From Sclerodactyla briareus (Eukaryota > Echinodermata > Holothuroidea > Dendrochirotida > Sclerodactylidae), in NCBI GenBank assembly GCA_026419785.1, contig JAODTK010001043.1, positions 744,001 to 808,000 on the forward strand: a DNA stretch of 64,000 bases, written 5' to 3'. The position numbers were made by a program, and so were the translations under genes. Below the pieces are notes generated by a model, which had not been told where the DNA came from, did not search any database, and was given only the letters and a program-made list of their open reading frames with translations. Below are positions 61,001-64,000 of the stretch, in pieces (position 1 is the first letter of the stretch; each line of letters begins with the position of its first letter).

Positions 61001-64000
61001 GTCGAGTACTTTTATCCTATCTGTTTTATCCAGGATTGTATAAAAAAAAAAAAAAAAACAAAAAGATCCGACCTAGATCCAGGAACCTCACAATATATCA
61101 CCTCATAAATGCAATTAACGCTGCCATATCCGGCACCATCAAGAACGGTGGAAACTGTTACAGTGCCATCGACAAAGGTATCGTCGCTATGATATGTCAC
61201 TTGACGTTACGGAAAAATATACCGTTGGCTGATGTTTTGCCTTCTATAGTTCCAAGCAAATGGCTCGTCTATTATTCGGCGGTTGATGCGACCGATTTTA
61301 CCTGTTATTGTAAATGACACAAAAACAGATGATTTAAAATTCTAAATTTGATGATCCGGATCGGTGGAGCGTGCAGCAGTGAACGTCATGGCCACGACTA
61401 GGTCCACTCCGCCCGATCGCTAGACGCCCTCTCGTACAGTGCCCACTATGCGGTCCACCTTTGGCTCCATCCTTTAGTGACCAGTCAATTAAAACACGCT
61501 CCTGTTTGTATTGGTTAGCGCCGCCTCCCGTTGTGTGACAAAAGTCGTCATGGTGTCCGTTGCATTTTTTTGGAGACGAGAACAGTTATATAGTTCTCGT
61601 AGTTCCGTATTTGGTTTTTAAATTTCACCAATTGCGAACGGGAAACTAGGGATTAGCTGAGCGCATATCGTATTTAAAATATAGGCCCAAATGTAGCCCC
61701 GAAGTCGGTCCCGTTATCAAGGTGGAGGAGTATTTCTCCTGGTTATTTTTGAGAGCTAATTTAGAAATTTCCCATGAAGTTACGAAATAATGTAATTTTT
61801 TTTTTTTCTATTTATTTATATAGGTTAGTGAACTGGGTTCAGAATAACGAAACAATTTTGATAAAGGATTTGCAGTGATAACCATTAGAGTACCCACGAA
61901 GAAGGGTCAGGGGACATCCGGGGGATTGACCTTTCTTTTGACCTTTTTATTCAACTCGCGGCGCTTTTGTTGGCGGAATAGTTCACTGGTGTCCTCTCAG
62001 ACTTCCACGACACTGACTGACTCTGGTTATCTTACTTGAAAGATCAACTTTACAAATTACAGTTTGTTAAATTTACAATTTTTCTACCCCCCGAGACTCA
62101 AGTGATATATTATGTAGCAGTGAGCTTTCATAAACCATAAGGGATTATTGAATGAACGCTCATTTGCTCAAAGGCCAATGACGGTCATTGGTATAAAATT
62201 ATTTTCGGATTAGGTGTGTCACAAAAATCGGACGGAGGATGATGAAAAATCTTCTATAAAGTCTAGGAGATCAGTCAAACACGAACGAGTTGACAACAAC
62301 ACGCTGAGAACCAGAAAATAGATTATAATCATTGAAAAATCGAACTTTTATTCCCGAATAATGGATTCCAACACCTGGCAACAAATATGCTTTCGATTTT
62401 TCGGCTCCCAGTTTACGGAACCAGGAATCCAGCATGCAAAAAGACGGAATGAATAATTAAACTGAATTGGCCAGATATCTCGAAGGACCCACAAATCTTC
62501 ATCGTTTCTGTTGTCCTGCTTTTCGAGCTGATGCGTCGCCAGGTTTAAGATTAAGATGAAGATTCGGCCATTTACAGCTTTGTATCAAGGCTCTTCACAC
62601 GAATAGGACTAATCCCCTGGTCATTGGTAACCCGATGAAGACCTTGCCCGCACCAACAGGTGCACGTCGCTCACGGCCTACTACACCCCAGACAGCCAAC
62701 GCAGCGGCGCCTACTTCCGTACCTCGCAGGTACCCACGTGTACACGTGGGTAGCATGAGACATCAAGGAGACATGCCTTGTCTAACAGCACTGCGGAAAA
62801 GGATATGGAGGGGGGGTGGAATTTAAGTGTGAGTCATGAGCTACTATCTAAGCTCTCCCACAAGGAACATATGTAGGGGTTCCTTAAATTGCAGGAAAAG
62901 TAATTCGTGGACGTTGTGGAACTAAGTCAGATATTCGAAGGGGGGACAGAGCATCGGACTAAGAGGACGGGGGGAGAGGGGGCAAAGAAAGGGGAAAGGC
63001 GGATAATAAAATGGGTGCCCAAAAGGTAGGGCTGTTAATTTCTTCGACGTGTATATCTCCAAAGTAGGAAACGATAGTATTGGGATTGTGATAGCACCGG
63101 TCGTCGCCACGATCACTCACTACCACAAGCATCGGACCAGCGGCAAAACAACGTCTAGTCCACCAAAGGAAGTCGGATTGCCCTCTTACTTCATTTGAAA
63201 TGGAGAGGGGAAGGCGGCTAATATAAAATGTAGGTGAGGCCCAATGAGGAAGAGGTCAATACAGATATTAGAATTGATAAAACGTATGGGTTGGACTGTG
63301 GAAGGGGAAAGAGAGAAACAGGAGAGAAAAAAAGGAGGGGCTCGGGCGGACTTAGTCAGTCCTTCTCTTGTGGAAACAGAAAACTAATTAACAATGATAA
63401 ACGATCGTGATCTGACGGCCGTGCATGATGGGGCGATGTGTCTGTGACTTGGAATCGATAGGCCTACTCCAGGCAAAACGAAACGAAATGACAAGAGCCC
63501 GGGCGAAACACGGAGTTGAAAGGAGGACTCGCATCGGCAGTCCTGAAAAAAGTGGAATTTATTTAGTGTCTCTATCTCAGAAAGTGCATCGAGTTATTTT
63601 AAAAAGTGAGAATTACCAAAATATGTATGATGCGAAGAAAATAGACAAACGATGAATATCGTTATACTGATAATGGGCATTTCATTGGTAGTTTTCTGAG
63701 TGCAAACATACTTCTCAACAGTTCAACTGGAACTTTAAACTCTCATTAAATGGAATAAAACTGGAGATGTCCTTTCCAAAACGGCATTCCACACTACAAT
63801 ATCCAGAGTGACGGATGATGAAGAAGCAAAACATGGCTTCTACATCTCATGAAAACCGAATTAAAAATTCAAAAATTTAACAGGATCTAATAAATATTGA
63901 CATTTGATTACGCAGCCTCATTCAATATTTGATCTCTCCAAAAATGTTTATACATCTCTGGAAGAGAAGAGAAAACAAAAACACCTACTGAATTATCGAA
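58045..64000. other. No gene recognised to window end
   Basis: About 6 kb without recognisable coding exons, RNA genes or transposon ends. It contains an A-run at about 61040-61057, a T-run at 61797-61808 and purine-rich sequence at 62938-63000 and 63300-63340. Confidence 0.45.

Overview
This is eukaryotic, intron-rich, repeat-rich DNA from an animal. The one conserved host gene is the TBL1XR1/TBL1X/ebi corepressor subunit, split into at least 11 coding exons with animal-type GT-AG introns. The repeat content is CR1-like LINEs, hAT transposons and their short derivatives, TAGGCCTA-type palindromes, and tandem modules seeded with AGGTCAAAGGTCAT-like words. Together these suggest a marine invertebrate deuterostome, most likely an echinoderm (perhaps a sea cucumber). 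The phylum is an inference from repeat flavour; the gene itself does not decide it.

Layout, left to right. 1-1240: a decayed, window-truncated fossil of a Polinton-type family B DNA polymerase. 1241-7731: no recognisable gene, but a GC-rich foldback (4344-4612), a CAA/ACG-rich tract and a related GC-rich block. 7732-13309: an almost entire 5.6-kb hAT DNA transposon with matching ends, a probable 8-bp target duplication and a four-exon transposase related to ZNF862-like proteins. 14084-39403: TBL1XR1 on the + strand, with LisH exons at 14119 and 16757 and WD40 exons from 21274 to the stop at 39403. Its introns carry an AT-rich palindromic element (17267-18442), a hAT MITE 35 bp from exon 4 (20807-21238), three decayed tandem copies of exon 4 (21470-21795), a near full-length CR1-like LINE (25.99-30.00 kb), a truncated antisense copy of the same LINE family (33.59-34.76 kb) and a 14-bp minisatellite (38.0-38.5 kb). 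The putative 3' UTR holds an eight-copy 21-bp repeat (39511-39678).

40528-53507 is a direct tandem duplication of a 6.4-6.5-kb unit whose left edge lies inside a hAT-like MITE. 53508-64000 has no gene I can recognise, only microsatellites and two weak tRNA-SINE-like patches.

A theme runs through the whole window. Conserved coding exons, LINE and transposase frames, one splice acceptor and the two duplicate copies are all broken by frequent one- or two-base insertions and deletions, while splice positions and overall exon lengths hold. The simplest reading is an under-polished long-read assembly, so host-gene frameshifts should be treated as suspect. I found no convincing new multi-gene system. 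The most unusual structures are the exon-4 tandem array, the complete intron-bearing hAT element, the 3'-UTR minisatellite and the 6.5-kb duplication.
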